Source of the DNA: Alitta virens
Lineage: Eukaryota; Annelida; Polychaeta; Phyllodocida; Nereididae
Reading direction: 5' to 3'
Length of the DNA: 64,000 bases
Assembly (NCBI GenBank): GCA_932294295.1
Contig: OW028584.1
Location: 6,385,407-6,449,406, forward strand
Position numbers and translations under genes: made by a program. Shown here in pieces: positions 23,761 through 34,856 of this stretch. Every line of letters starts with the position of its first letter. Within the stretch, counting starts at the first letter, position 1. The notes under the pieces were generated by a model. It did not search any database, had not been told where the DNA came from, and was given only the letters and a program-made list of their open reading frames with translations.

Positions 23761-24912
23761 AATTTTATAGCTTTTAATGTCTATTTCTTGGATAAATAGA
23801 TAAACAATTAAATCAATAATATATTTAACATTTTATAGCTTTTAATGTCTATTTCTTGGATAAATAGATAAACAATTAAATCAATAATATATTTAACATT
23901 TTATAGCTTTTAATGTCTATTTCTTGGATAAATAGATAAACAATTAAATCAATAATATATTTAACATTTTATAGCTTTTAATGTCTTTCTTGGATAAATA
24001 GATAAACAATTAAATCAATAATATATTTAACATTTTATAGCTTTTAATGTCTATTTCTCGGATAAATAGAAAAAAATTAAATCAATAATATATTTAACAT
24101 TTTATAGCTTTTAATGTCTATTTATTGGATAAATAGATGAACAATTGAATGAATAATATATTTAACATTTTATAGCTTTTAATGTCTTTCTTGGATAAGT
24201 AGATAAACAATTAAATAAATAATATATTTAACATTTTATAGCTTTTAATGTCTATTTATTGGATAAATAGATAAACAATTGAATGAATAATATATTTAAC
24301 ATTTTATAGCTTTTAATGTCTATTTCTCGGATAAATAGAAAAAAATTAAATCAATAATATATTTAACATTTTATAGCTTTTAATGTCTGTTTCTTGGATA
24401 AATAGATAAACAATTAAATCAATAATATATTTAACATTTTACAGCTTTAATGTCTATTTCTTAGATAAATAGATAAACAAATAAATCAATAATATATTTA
24501 ACATTTTACAGCTTTAATGTCTATTTCTTGGATAAATAGATAAACAATTAAATCAATAATATATTTAACATTTTACAGCTTTAATGTCTATTTCTTGGAT
24601 AAATAGATAAACAATTAAATCAATAATATATTTAACATTTTATAGCTTTTAATGTCTTTCTTGGATGAATAGATAAACAATGAAATCAATAATATATTTA
24701 ACATTTTATAGCTTTTAATGTCTATTTCTTGGATAAATAGATAAACAAATAAATCAATAATATATTTAACATTTTATGGCTTTTAATGTTTATTTCTTGT
24801 ATAAATAGATAAACAAATAAATCAGTAACATATTTAACATTTTATAGCTTTTAATGTCTATTTCTTGGATAAATAGATAAACAATTAAATCAATAATATA
24901 TTTAACATTTTT
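23761..24912. repeat. 69-bp tandem array (about 17 copies)
   Basis: The unit contains ttttatagcttttaatgtct, 'atttcttggataaatagata', 'aacaattaaatcaataata' and 'tatttaacat'. Units vary by substitutions and 1-4 base indels. Some variants recur in non-adjacent units (for example 'ttattggataaatagatgaacaattgaatg' words at about 24120 and 24255), showing higher-order copying. Very AT-rich; no coding capacity. Confidence 0.95.
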
Positions 24913-26165
24913 CAGATTTTAATGTCTAGGTATAAATAGATTATATTTAACAGTTTGCCATTCTAATGTTAAATTTTGCCAGGTGTAAACTGTCATTGAG
25001 ATGCTAGCTATTTACACCATTTGGAAACCATCCAAGTAGCTAATCACTTCGGGAAATACAATATTGCCATGAATCAAAATACAGTTCGAGTTTGCGGTGA
25101 CTTTAACGCGCTCCGCTGGTCAAATAGGCAATGCTGAAAACATCTCAAGTCTGCTGGGGGTTCTGTAGACACAAACACAGTCGTAAAATACTGCAAAAAA
25201 AGCAGTATTTGTTGATCTACATATATAGTAAGTGTGTCGCACTTATTTATAATAATGTATAGTTTAAATTTTGATACAAAGATAGTTTTACAGGATAGGT
25301 GCATACTGCTAGTTAAGTACTTGTTTTAAGTTTTTTGATGTATTATATATATGTTTAAGTGTCTGTATATATATATATAGAAACTGCGACTTTAAAATTG
25401 AAAACATTAGTTCTATTATAATATTATACTTAAGAAGTGAATTTTAATATATTTAGGCCTATGTGATCTTTATGTCACTATAGCTTAGCAGAGTCAATAC
25501 ATATGTTTAATAATTATGCTGTTATGCATAATTCATCCTCTATTTGTTATAAAGGATGTATAGAAAACTAAAATCTGGAAATTCCCTGATCAGGAAGTAA
25601 AATGTGTTTATATAAATCTCTTCGTATTTTCCTTCAAAGCAAAACCTTGAAATCAGCTGCGTCAAAAACACAACAGAATTAGATAAATTTGACTTATCAT
25701 ATTTCTAGTTTATAACTTGTAATACATCTAGTTTATAACTTATCATATATGAGACTAGTATATCGCCACTAATACTCAATACATACTGTACTTGATAAAT
25801 TATGATGGGATCGAATGACCTATTTGTGTAATGATTTTCGTTTGTGATTTAAATGTATTCTATATATACATCTATGTACTTAAGTATTGTATTGTTGATA
25901 CACTAGATCACCATAACAGGCAGAAGTTATGATGAGATGATGAGTTACCGCCTGTATAGGATAGACGGAATCGAAGTTTTGTACCCAGGGTATGTGGAGC
26001 TACCCAATGCTTTAACCTCTAGACCTGTGCATACTTATGTATAGAACTTCCAAATATGACTTTACTTAGGCTAAGAACATATTTGAAATTGATTGCTTAA
26101 AGCAAAAATGCAACGTGATTTACAGCCAATTTCATAGACTTGGAAACTAAACTCCTGAGCAGAGA
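24913..26165. other. Non-coding spacer
   Basis: AT-rich, with a (TA)n run near 25368. No exons or RNA genes recognised. Confidence 0.5.
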
Positions 26166-26178
26166 GAACTGCTCCATA

Positions 26179-26232
26179 TGACGTCATGTGAATGCTGGAC
26201 TACAATTGGCTAAGCCAGTCCCTCAGCCAATG
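26179..26232 (+). promoter_or_regulatory. CRE plus two CCAAT boxes, candidate promoter
   Basis: TGACGTCA (26179-26186), an inverted CCAAT (attggct, about 26205) and a direct agCCAATgag (about 26226) lie within 55 bp, about 1.8 kb before the PPxY gene whose coding exon follows an acceptor. It may mark that gene's 5' UTR exon. No TATA box and no donor were tied to it. Confidence 0.3.
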
Positions 26233-26267
26233 AGAGTCCTGAGTTAAATTGGCGGTCCCTCTTACTC

Positions 26268-26433
26268 AGCGTCTATGCTGAGGCAAGTTAAAGATCCCAC
26301 CCATGAGGTAAATGCGTAATATGGGTGGACTCCTCTTCTCTCTCACCTCATCAATCAACCCTCGTGAGCGACAGCGGCAAGCTCTTGCCTTAGAGGGCTC
26401 TACTTTCTATATCTCTATCTATCTATCTATCTA
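26268..26433 (+). mobile_element. SINE family I with (TATC)n tail
   Basis: 'gcgtctatgctgaggcaagt', 'agatcccacccatgaggtaa', 'atcaatcaaccctcgtgagc' and 'cttgccttagagggctctac', followed by a short (ATCT)n tail. Confidence 0.8.
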
Positions 26434-26499
26434 TCACATGACGTTGTCTGGAGTATAGTTTCTAGATCTATGAAATTGGCTGTAATGAGAATAAACTGG

Positions 26500-26700
26500 G
26501 TGGTATAGTGGTTTTTAGATGTTGATCGCATGAGATTTCAAATCTTGTTGCCTTGAACTCGGTGTTTTTACCAAGGCACGTAATGGACCTCACCCAAGGA
26601 GTAAATATGCATGCTACATGGTGTGGACTCCAAGTCATATCATATCATCATTGCCTATGAAATCTGAACACATGAGCTAACTAGCTCTTAACACCAAGTA
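26500..26700 (+). mobile_element. SINE family I, with degraded tRNA-like head
   Basis: The head 'tgggtggtatagtggttttt' resembles an A box. The body has 'gccttgaactcggtg', 'gacctcacccaaggagtaaa' and 'ggtgtggactccaagtcata'. Confidence 0.6.
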
Positions 26701-26927
26701 ATGCATGTAATATTTTGACCATATTGTTCAATAAGAATTAGGATATACCTAACATAACTTCCTTAGAACACTAACATAGAAAACAAATACATTTCAGCAC
26801 ACTGGGGACTTTGTTGAAAATGCATGCTCAAATGCATGAGGAAACATGAGTCAATAGAGCCTGCCTTAAAAACACATTGCATATATCTACCTGCTCTATT
26901 GTGTTTGTTAGGATATGTTACTGCTCT

Positions 26928-27240
26928 TTCAATCAAACTGACTACACGGAGTCCCAGCAACACACCACAACTGACCGTGTGACGTATGCAAGTGAGAGCT
27001 CAAAGCAAGCAGTGAACTATCGGGTGGGCAGGCTGGGGGCAATTGAATTAAATAATTAAACATTTTTCCAATACCTTCTTGCCCACATTTGATTTTTAAG
27101 ACCCTCACTGGAATCAACAATTATTTGGGCAAACAACAAACCATACATATTTGAACAAACTTAGGGATTGGCCCGAGCTCCTTATAACGGCATGACATCA
27201 CATCAACTCCCAAGTGTGAAATGTAGTCAGTTTGATTGAA
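26928..27240 (-). mobile_element. TIR element 'TTCAATCAAACTGACTAC', copy 2
   Basis: 313 bp with the same terminal repeats as 13785-14084, in the opposite orientation, plus a few indels. Confidence 0.8.
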
Positions 27241-27544
27241 TGCTGTATAAACAAACCTGACCTGAGGGTATGGACATAAATCGTGCAATATTTCGTAGAG
27301 GGTCCATATAATAACAATGCAATGGAGACACCTTTTATATTTTTTTATAGTTGATCCTCTAGGGGAACTGCATAAAATTGACTTAACTGGGAATAAATGC
27401 AATACTTGTTTATTGTCTGTTGCATAAAAAAACTAAGCATGACATTTTCCTGATGGCTATATTATGTTTATGGGTGAATGAGACTATTGGAGATGTAGAA
27501 ACCACCTTTACAATTTGTATTGTATTGTATTGTATTGGGACCAG

Positions 27545-27715
27545 CTGCCACTGGAAAAGCCACATGAATGAGGTGTGGGTCTTTTACTTGCCCCAGCATA
27601 GACACCGAGTACAAGGCACCACCAATTTAGCATCTCATGCGATTGATATCCAGCGAAGATGTAGCTCATGAAGAGTGCCCAGGCTGAGATAGAACCTTCA
27701 CAGAAGTAGACAGTT
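27545..27715 (-). mobile_element. SINE family I copy with (ATTGT)n tail side
   Basis: Plus strand shows 'cttgccccagcatagacacc', 'gagtacaaggcaccaccaat' and 'atgtagctcatgaagagtgc', the inverse of the family body. A (TTGTA)n run at 27514-27537 sits at its 3' side. Confidence 0.75.
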
Positions 27716-27998
27716 TCGCGAACCACCAGCCAACCTAACCTTTAATTTCTTGAGTGTTCAAAGCATCCATGACACCGGTGCTTTTGTGTGAACTCATGTT
27801 GGTTGTAGAATATACAATTAAGACTACATATGGCACAAAGTTACTGATCTCAATGATGAGGTGGTCGTTCTTGTGAGGTTAATGATGGTTGCAGTTGGGT
27901 GCAAACTATTCAAATGAGGTTGCATTTGAATATGGACTATATGGTTAAACAATATTGCATGTCATAACTGTTTCCTGTTGTTTCCAGACGGCTGAAGA

Positions 27999-30137
27999 AT
28001 GAAAGTGAAAAACCATCGAAGACGCCAGGGGGCATTGAGGTTCCCAGTTTCCTTCTTAATTCACAGATGTCGCTGGGGTTGCAACAGCAGCACGAGCAGC
28101 AGAAGTTCTGACGTCATCAGAGACAGTCTGCTTGAATCTCTCAGCCATGAGAGCAGTTTGCAGGACACTGCTGACTTACTAGCTGAGAGCGATCATCAGC
28201 ATCATGAGTCGAATATCGACCAACTTAGTCGGAGTGATAACAACAATGAAACAGTTGACATTCGAGGCAATACGGATGCCGAGCTGTTGCTCGGAGCAAT
28301 TTCTGGAGGTGACAATGACTCTGACGTAGAAAATGGGTCTGGTGGTGCTGATAACAGTAGGATGAACCCCACTAGTAATTCCAGTAACCAAGCGAACTCT
28401 AACCCAAGTCCGAGTCCCAAAGATACTCACGGCAACAGCAGCTCACGACCGCGCCGACGAACCCTGCAAGAAGTCTTTCAAATTGACATCCAGCAAGAAC
28501 TACAGAGACAGCCTCTTTCAGAAGTCAGAGAAAACAGAAGTCATCCCTTATACAACTTCAACCATAATCTTCCCATGAGGCGACGGCAAGAGAATAGTCT
28601 GGCTGTTCAGATTAATCCGCTCTTCAACTTGAATGACAGGTTCGGGCCGGTCGGTCGTAACAATCTTTGCAGTCCCAGTTCTCTTATCGCTCACTTTATG
28701 CAGAGTAGTCAACATTCTTCTGAAGAATCAGATTCTTCAAGTTTACGCCTCGGTGATGGCGATATTGATATCTTTCGTAGTGAGGGACAGAGTTCCGATA
28801 GTTTACCAAGAGATTTACCAGATGATCAGACCAGTCCAGCTAATGCAAATATAAACAATCGTGTGAGCAACAATTCATCTGACAATACAGATAATTCAAC
28901 CAGACAAACAAGTCTATCATCAGCCCTAGCAGAAAACTATTCAGCAAGCTTGGAGAATGTCCGTTTTGACTTTCCTCACCGTGTGATAGCTTTGCCAAAC
29001 TCTGGCTGGCTGAATAATAGAGTTCCACGAGCAACAGGTCTTCCTCGCCGGGCAAGGCCAAGAAGACAAGTTAGCAATGACAGTGGGTCTTCTGACAATA
29101 GCATCAGATTGCAACGACCTAATGTTGCTAGTTATGAAATCAACCCCATCTTTGTTCAGAACAATGACTCTAACGACAACAATTCTAATCACTCCAATGT
29201 CGGGTCAAGATCAAGTTCGCAATCGTCCGGTTCTAACAGAGTCCCCACCCAGCAGAACTGGTACTTCTACGATTCTAGACTTCTTCCGGGTAACCAGCAG
29301 AATAGAGTGACAGTAGAAAGCAACTTTAGGGGAGTTAACACTCAGTTTGATGTGCCCAACATACTTTTGCCACCTGCGTACGAAGAAATTGGTCCAATCC
29401 AAACTGGTCAGATTCCGAATCAAGAAATGGGTACCCCACTTGAACCTCCCCCACCATATTCAGACAGATATAGTGACGGCGGACGTCCCCTAAGCACATC
29501 TTACTCAAACACTTCAATAGAGGGGGAACCTCCTCCAGCATATGAGCAATCATTTCACCACCAATTGGGTGAGTTTTCCAACCTTCCAAGAGAAGGTGAA
29601 CCTGATGATGATAATGACATTGATAGCGAACTTTCCGATTCTCTTTCGAGTAGTGTTCACCTCGACGTCGAAGAAGATGACATCCCTGGTGATGGTCCTT
29701 GTCAGGCTATTCTCGATAACTTCCTTCTGGTAGCTGGTAGTCCTAGGCAGAATCAGACGGCAGGAGAGTCGAGGGATCTCACTACATTGTCTTCTTCTAC
29801 AAACAATAGACCTGTGTCGCCATTTTCGCTGCGCCCTCGATCTCCGAGTAGTTTTCGACCGATGTCAACTTCACCTATTGATCCTCTTTCCAATCATAAC
29901 AATACCAACCACCTTTTGGAGCTCAATAATGAGCAGAGTAATAGCCTAGATAACATTGATCAAAGAAACACTGACAATGATCTGGAAGAAGACCAAACTG
30001 ATGAAGCAGTCATCCGAGAATTCTTCCCACCTCCAATAACTGCTCGGTCGGTGTTTGGTGGCCGTCCTGCTTTGAGGTGGAGCCGAAACACAACAATAAA
30101 CAGATGGATGAACATTACTCAGCCCTGGCAGCTATAG
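27999..30137 (+). CDS. Low-complexity protein with three PPxY motifs, 712 aa
   Basis: A single long coding exon starts just after an acceptor (tttcctgttgtttccag, ending 27988) with an in-frame TGA at 27993-27995, so ATG 27999 (MKVKNHRRRQ) is the natural start if that acceptor is used. A second strong acceptor-like tract lies inside the frame (cttaattcacag, ending about 28066); splicing there would begin the exon at CRWGCNSS and drop the first 22-23 codons. The protein has no membrane segment. It is Ser/Asn/Asp-rich with Arg patches and two related NPLF/NPIF phrases. PPAY (about 458-461), PPPY (484-487) and PPAY (512-515) form a WW-ligand cluster, followed by an acidic stretch and an aromatic C terminus (FFPPPITARSVFGG ... 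WMNITQPWQL). WW binding is known for PPxY motifs; partnership with NEDD4-family ligases is inferred. Family not recognised. Confidence 0.8.
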   Translation: MKVKNHRRRQGALRFPVSFLIHRCRWGCNSSTSSRSSDVIRDSLLESLSHESSLQDTADLLAESDHQHHESNIDQLSRSDNNNETVDIRGNTDAELLLGAISGGDNDSDVENGSGGADNSRMNPTSNSSNQANSNPSPSPKDTHGNSSSRPRRRTLQEVFQIDIQQELQRQPLSEVRENRSHPLYNFNHNLPMRRRQENSLAVQINPLFNLNDRFGPVGRNNLCSPSSLIAHFMQSSQHSSEESDSSSLRLGDGDIDIFRSEGQSSDSLPRDLPDDQTSPANANINNRVSNNSSDNTDNSTRQTSLSSALAENYSASLENVRFDFPHRVIALPNSGWLNNRVPRATGLPRRARPRRQVSNDSGSSDNSIRLQRPNVASYEINPIFVQNNDSNDNNSNHSNVGSRSSSQSSGSNRVPTQQNWYFYDSRLLPGNQQNRVTVESNFRGVNTQFDVPNILLPPAYEEIGPIQTGQIPNQEMGTPLEPPPPYSDRYSDGGRPLSTSYSNTSIEGEPPPAYEQSFHHQLGEFSNLPREGEPDDDNDIDSELSDSLSSSVHLDVEEDDIPGDGPCQAILDNFLLVAGSPRQNQTAGESRDLTTLSSSTNNRPVSPFSLRPRSPSSFRPMSTSPIDPLSNHNNTNHLLELNNEQSNSLDNIDQRNTDNDLEEDQTDEAVIREFFPPPITARSVFGGRPALRWSRNTTINRWMNITQPWQL

Positions 30138-30775
30138 ATTATGTTTGTTAATGCATTTATAAGTAAATATTGTTTGTTGAAGATCTCTATCACTAACACA
30201 GCGCACTGATCGTTTTAAGCATTCACTGGACACTTCGCGACATCGAACTTCGCCACAACACTGAAAGTCGCCACACCCAGCAAACACAATTCACACCGTT
30301 TCCAAGTTCATAATTTCAAAACTAACTTTTCACATCATCAACGTCGTTTTAACACTGTGATGGGCATTATGAAGTGTTTGTGATAGTTTGGAGTGGCAAA
30401 TTTTGAGGTTGTGTTGATGCTAAGCATTGCCAAGTATAACAATCTGCTATGATGATTTCTATAATGTCACATGGACCTGATTATCAGATCATAGACTGGT
30501 TTGTTGTATATATCCTGTTTCAAGTTCAAGCTAAAGTTGGTAGCGAATGTTCCATAAAGATGACTTTCAAGAAGAAAATTGTGATTCAGCTGAATGGCTA
30601 CCAAGGATGTTGTCACAGACTCAAAAGAGCACCTGTTCAGTTTATTATTATATTGTTTCATTGTTTCACTGTTGCTGTCTGACTGCCAATTATAACACTG
30701 CTACGTACATTTCATGTACGAATTCTAACTGCTTCTGACAGGATATTATTAGCAATAAACAATGTCGAAATCGTA
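30138..30775 (+). other. 3' UTR and poly(A) signal of the PPxY gene
   Basis: AATAAA at 30754-30759 (agcAATAAAcaatg) is the first canonical signal after the stop, giving a 3' UTR of about 640 nt. Short frames within it look random. Confidence 0.55.
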
Positions 30776-30949
30776 TTATCGTCTTAATAAGGTAATTATA
30801 GTTTTTATATAATTGTGCATGTTGTTGAGAAAGTGACTGCCTGACCATTGCACACAGGATTTACATGTGCATTTACAAGAACAGCTAAAGGAAGGCTTTC
30901 TAAAATATTAGTATAATTCTGAGCATTTAATGTATTTGAAAGCTGAGGA

Positions 30950-31125
30950 AACGCGATCGAATTACATCTGAATAGAACTTCACTGGCTGCCTATGCCAAT
31001 TAGTTCAAGAATTTTAACTCAAAAACTTCTCATCAAGGCACCATCTTAAATATCAAATCTAAAAGGAAATAAAAACTCATCTATTCAGAACTGAATATGA
31101 ACAGTAGGCTTTAATCTAAGCACCG
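30950..31125 (+). pseudogene. Possible LINE 3' coding fragment
   Basis: Broken phrases resemble the end of Rex1/CR1-type ORF2: LHWLPM in one frame (about 30980) and KTHLFRTEYEQ-like (about 31075) near a stop. Very degraded. Confidence 0.3.
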
Positions 31126-31309
31126 GTGAGCTGAAATCTCTGAAACAGGCATGACACAAATCTATTTATTAATTATTATTTATACAAATTTATTAATTAT
31201 TATTTAAGCTTAGTAGCCTTTAAGTTGGTCCCCTCCTTCCGCACAAGTGCATAGGAGTCGGTCTTGGCCGCCATTAACCACGTGACTTATAGTCAGGATG
31301 TTGACTGTT

Positions 31310-31460
31310 TTCTGATTGGCTGATGCTGTTCCCGTTTCTGATTGGCTGATACCAAAGGGGGTCGTTCAAATCAACCATTCAGAAACCACGATGCAATGAC
31401 CAATCATAGCCCTGCTTATCCTCAGCCATTCATAACCCAGGTAAGAATTGCTAGCGACCA
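31310..31460 (+). promoter_or_regulatory. Cluster of CCAAT boxes followed by a donor-like site
   Basis: Two copies of ctgattggctgat (about 31311 and 31337) and a gaccaatcata (about 31399) precede acccag|gtaagaatt (about 31441), which would make a short non-coding first exon. No downstream partner could be assigned; the membrane-protein exon at 48723 is a distant possibility. Confidence 0.25.
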
Positions 31461-32187
31461 GTCTCACTACAGTGTAGGAGATGCAGTTCCAGTGCTAAGT
31501 AGCCTTGTCATGTCTGCTTACAATAAATGTTTTTCCTGCAGGTGGCAGCACTTCCCAGTATGGAAGTAGGTGTTGCCACCTGTTGACATTTGATACCCTG
31601 CCAAAAGGTTCTAAATTGAAACAGACAAAAATAAAAAGTATACACTTCGTAGGGATATTAAATTAAATTGAAATTTCTTAAATCCAATGGGTGCATATTT
31701 TTGCATTTCGAAGATGCAATGCAAATTTAACTGGCCTTAATGATGAAAGTGCTATTGATCACAAAAGGAATTAACATCTAAAACTTAATGAGTCTGGCTG
31801 ACATAATAACCTGTAATACTGTGGTCTTAATCGTGAGGTGGTCTCCTAATTAAAGTACACTTAACTTCTAGTGCTGCCTCTGCACCAATAGCAGCATCAG
31901 TTGGCACATGCACAGGTGCACATCATATTGTATAATACACCATTATTGACGCCAAAATAAAGATATTAATCCAGAATGGTATCTCCTGTCATTATTCACA
32001 CAAAAGCACTTCGTATGAAACACCTGTGGCTTTTATATGGCCATATTAGCAGCCTATTGTGATGACAAATTAGTTGTTTTGTCAGAACAGGTGTAGTTGA
32101 CTTCTTGTAATGAATGTGGCGTATAAGGTGCCAGCAAAACTACAATAATCAGATTATTAAATATGGACTTGATTAAAAGTGTTGCCC
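31461..32187. other. Non-coding spacer
   Basis: Contains a fragment of the 'gaggtggtctcctaattaa' repeat at about 31820-31850. No gene recognised. Confidence 0.45.
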
Positions 32188-32575
32188 AAAGCTCCACTGT
32201 CTGTCAAAATTACTATTTTCTAAAACTTCATCAAATGATTGAAAATCACGTTATTTGATCAAGGTACAAAATATTTGTAGGCTGATGAAAATATCGGGCA
32301 TTAATTACAAAAAATAAATGATACAATTTGAATACAATAGAAATGACATCATCACCCATTTTTCAGTATTGTGATGTCATCACTTGGTTTGTTTAAATGT
32401 TGGATTTTTGATGGCATGAAAAATTAAATACTAGGTGAAGTTTATTTATAGAGAGATAGTGAACCCAGCAAGGCTCTGGATGGTAAGTAATCAGTATTAA
32501 GAAGACAATGAAGTGAATGCAATATATTTTGGCTGCTATCACATTAAGTGACAATCCAGCTTTAAGTAAAATTGT
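32188..32575 (-). mobile_element. Dispersed element of about 390 bp, copy 2
   Basis: Inverse of 11215-11605 ('tagtgaacccagcaaggctc', 'aagaagacaatgaagtgaat', 'gtgatgtcatcacttggttt'), with scattered substitutions and small indels. Confidence 0.7.
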
Positions 32576-32870
32576 TCTCTGGCAGTGTATGTGTTGACAT
32601 CAAGCCATATCATCTCATCATTATGTCAGCCTCTGGCTGGTGGTCACACAAGCCAGCAGAGGCTCAGAGCAGTAGCACTGAGGCAATTAATAATAGTAAA
32701 TCCCTAATATGTGGGACCTGCTTTTAATGATTAATATCTGCTTTTAATGACTATATATTAAATACCTTTAACTAAAAACATGTCACATTTAATAATGTTG
32801 ACTGAATATACAGCTCTGAATAACTTCTGAAATAAAAATGGCTAAATTGCTACTCAAAAATAGTTATTAA

Positions 32871-33005
32871 CAGCCAAATGTGCCACATGCGTTTTCCATG
32901 CGTTTGGATAAACGCATGGAAAACGCATGGTTTTCACCTCAGTTTAATTAGGCATTCCATGCATTTATCTTCTCATGGAAAACGCACGTGGCACATTTGG
33001 CCATG
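32871..33005. mobile_element. Nested-palindrome MITE, copy 3
   Basis: The left terminus is eroded (cagccaaatgtgccac); the right terminus cgtggcacatttggccatg is intact and followed by TA. Inner hairpin cgttttccatgcgttt/aaacgcatggaaaacg is present. Confidence 0.85.
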
Positions 33006-33379
33006 TACTAAACATCATTCTGCAGCTTAGATTTAGTTAAAAACACCTTAAATTGTTAAGAAAATCTCCAATGTATCTCTAGGCTACATAAGATTCAATA
33101 AAGATAAGAAACTAGTTCACAACAAATATAATCTCAACACAGTTATTTTTAGCTCATCACACAAGCCTGACATTTAATAAATGCATATCTCCATTAATAA
33201 CACTATTATTAATGTGTAGATGAAAGGTAGAAATTACTATTAATTACTGCACTTACCTGTCCATAATTACAGGTGTATCGACATCAAAGGAAGAAAGCTA
33301 CAGGTGCCAATTGATTCTGTGCAGGTAATAATTGCAGTGTCATTGTAGCTGAACAAGTGATCACATATCTTGAGTAGCT

Positions 33380-34065
33380 GCAATGAAACCTCGATATAAG
33401 ATCATCTCACTGATCAGACCACCTCACTATTAGAACCACCTCACCATTAAGACCACCTCACTATTAAGATATTAAAGACCACCTCACTTTTAAGACTACC
33501 TTACTATTAAGTAAGAACATCTCACTATCAAGACCTCACTATTAAGACAACCTCACTATTAAGACCACCTCACTATCAAGACCACCTCACTATTAAGACA
33601 ACCTCACTATTAAGACCACCTCACTATTAAGACCACCTCACTATTAAAGACCACCTCACTGTTAAGACTACCTTACTATTAAAGACCAGCTCACCATTAA
33701 GACCACCTCACTATTAAAGACCAGCTCACTATTAAAGACCAGCTCACTTTTAAAGTCCAGCTCACCATTAAGACCACCTCAACATCACTATTAAGACCAC
33801 CTCACTATAAAGACCACCTCACTATTAAGACCACCTCGCTATTAAGACCAGCTCACCATTAAGACCACCTCACTATTAAAGACCAGCTCACTATTAAAGA
33901 CCAGCTCACCATTGAAGACCAGCTCACCATTAAGACCACCTCACCATTAAGACCACCTCACAATTAAAGACCAGCTCACTATTAAGACCACCTCACTATC
34001 AAAACTATCAAGACCACTTCATTATGACTATACCCCACTTTTGAGACCACCTCACTAGTAAGACT
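33380..34065. repeat. 'gaccacctcactattaa' minisatellite, amplified MITE core
   Basis: More than 30 imperfect copies of an approximately 19-20 bp word (agaccacctcactattaaag and the gaccagctcac variant). The array opens with 'aatgaaacctcgatataaga', like an element terminus, so it appears to be an expanded version of the 3065-3450 element. Confidence 0.9.
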
Positions 34066-34159
34066 GTCGGTTCTTGGTCATAACTGTATTCCTGGCATTG
34101 TAATATACATGAATATTTATGAGATTAACATTCTAATATAATGGATGTTATAATGTTTA

Positions 34160-34412
34160 TATTTTAGTACTTGTATGCCACTTCATATGAGTAAATTTTT
34201 TTATAACATTTATGCCACTTCATATGAGTTCAAATTATTTAACTTTTATGCCACTTCATATGATTGGAATTTTTATAACTTTATGCCACTTCAAATGATT
34301 GAAATTATATAACTTTTATGCCCCTTCATATGATTGGAATTTTTATAATGTTTATGCCACTTCATACGAGTTAAAATTATATAACTTTTATGCCACTTCA
34401 TATGAGTGAAAA
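34160..34412. repeat. ~38-bp tandem repeat (7 copies)
   Basis: The unit contains tatgccacttcatatgagt followed by an AT-rich spacer (gaaattatataacttt); units vary from 35 to 41 bp. Confidence 0.9.
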
Positions 34413-34767
34413 TTTTAGTCTCCACATTTGAGAAAAGATTGAAAAAACAATTATTATGCAAAGGCAAAATCACAAGTCAGACGTAATGATGAAATGACAA
34501 TTTGTAAAAGCCACCTACTGAGGCATTGCTAACCTTAAATAAAAGCCAATTGTTTTTGCAAAAATATCTCAAATTAAATTTATCATCTCACATAATGACA
34601 CAATATTGCTCTACAATATATACAGTATGCTATTATATTCTCTTATCTATGGACTTTCATATCTAAAACGTTATCTACTGAGGTTAATATCACAAAAAAA
34701 GTTGTCAAGAGGTATTGATACTGGAGTTTTTATTATAGGCCTATCGTATTTTCTTGATTAAAATGTC
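34413..34767. other. Non-coding spacer
   Basis: AT-rich; no feature recognised. Confidence 0.45.
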
Positions 34768-34832
34768 CAAAGGAAGGAAGGAAGGAAGGAAGGAAGGAAG
34801 GAAGGAAGGAAGGAAGGAAGGAAGGAAGGAAG
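34768..34832 (+). repeat. (GGAA)n microsatellite
   Basis: Pure tetranucleotide run, with a related (AAAG)n stretch at about 35028-35082 on the far side of the MITE. Confidence 0.95.
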
Positions 34833-34856
34833 ATAGGAAATAGGACATAGGACATA

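Noticed and set aside
23761..24912. Regular 69-bp repeats considered as a CRISPR-like array
   Set aside because: The repeats are contiguous without unique spacers and the genome is eukaryotic; this is a minisatellite.
28179..28430. Minus-strand and alternate-frame open regions across 28.2-29.7 kb
   Set aside because: They overlap the 712-codon PPxY exon, whose frame is uninterrupted and compositionally protein-like; the others are shadows.
31342..31569. 75-codon frame beside the CCAAT cluster
   Set aside because: No similarity recognised; likely chance. A donor-like site inside it was kept only as part of a weak promoter/first-exon suggestion.
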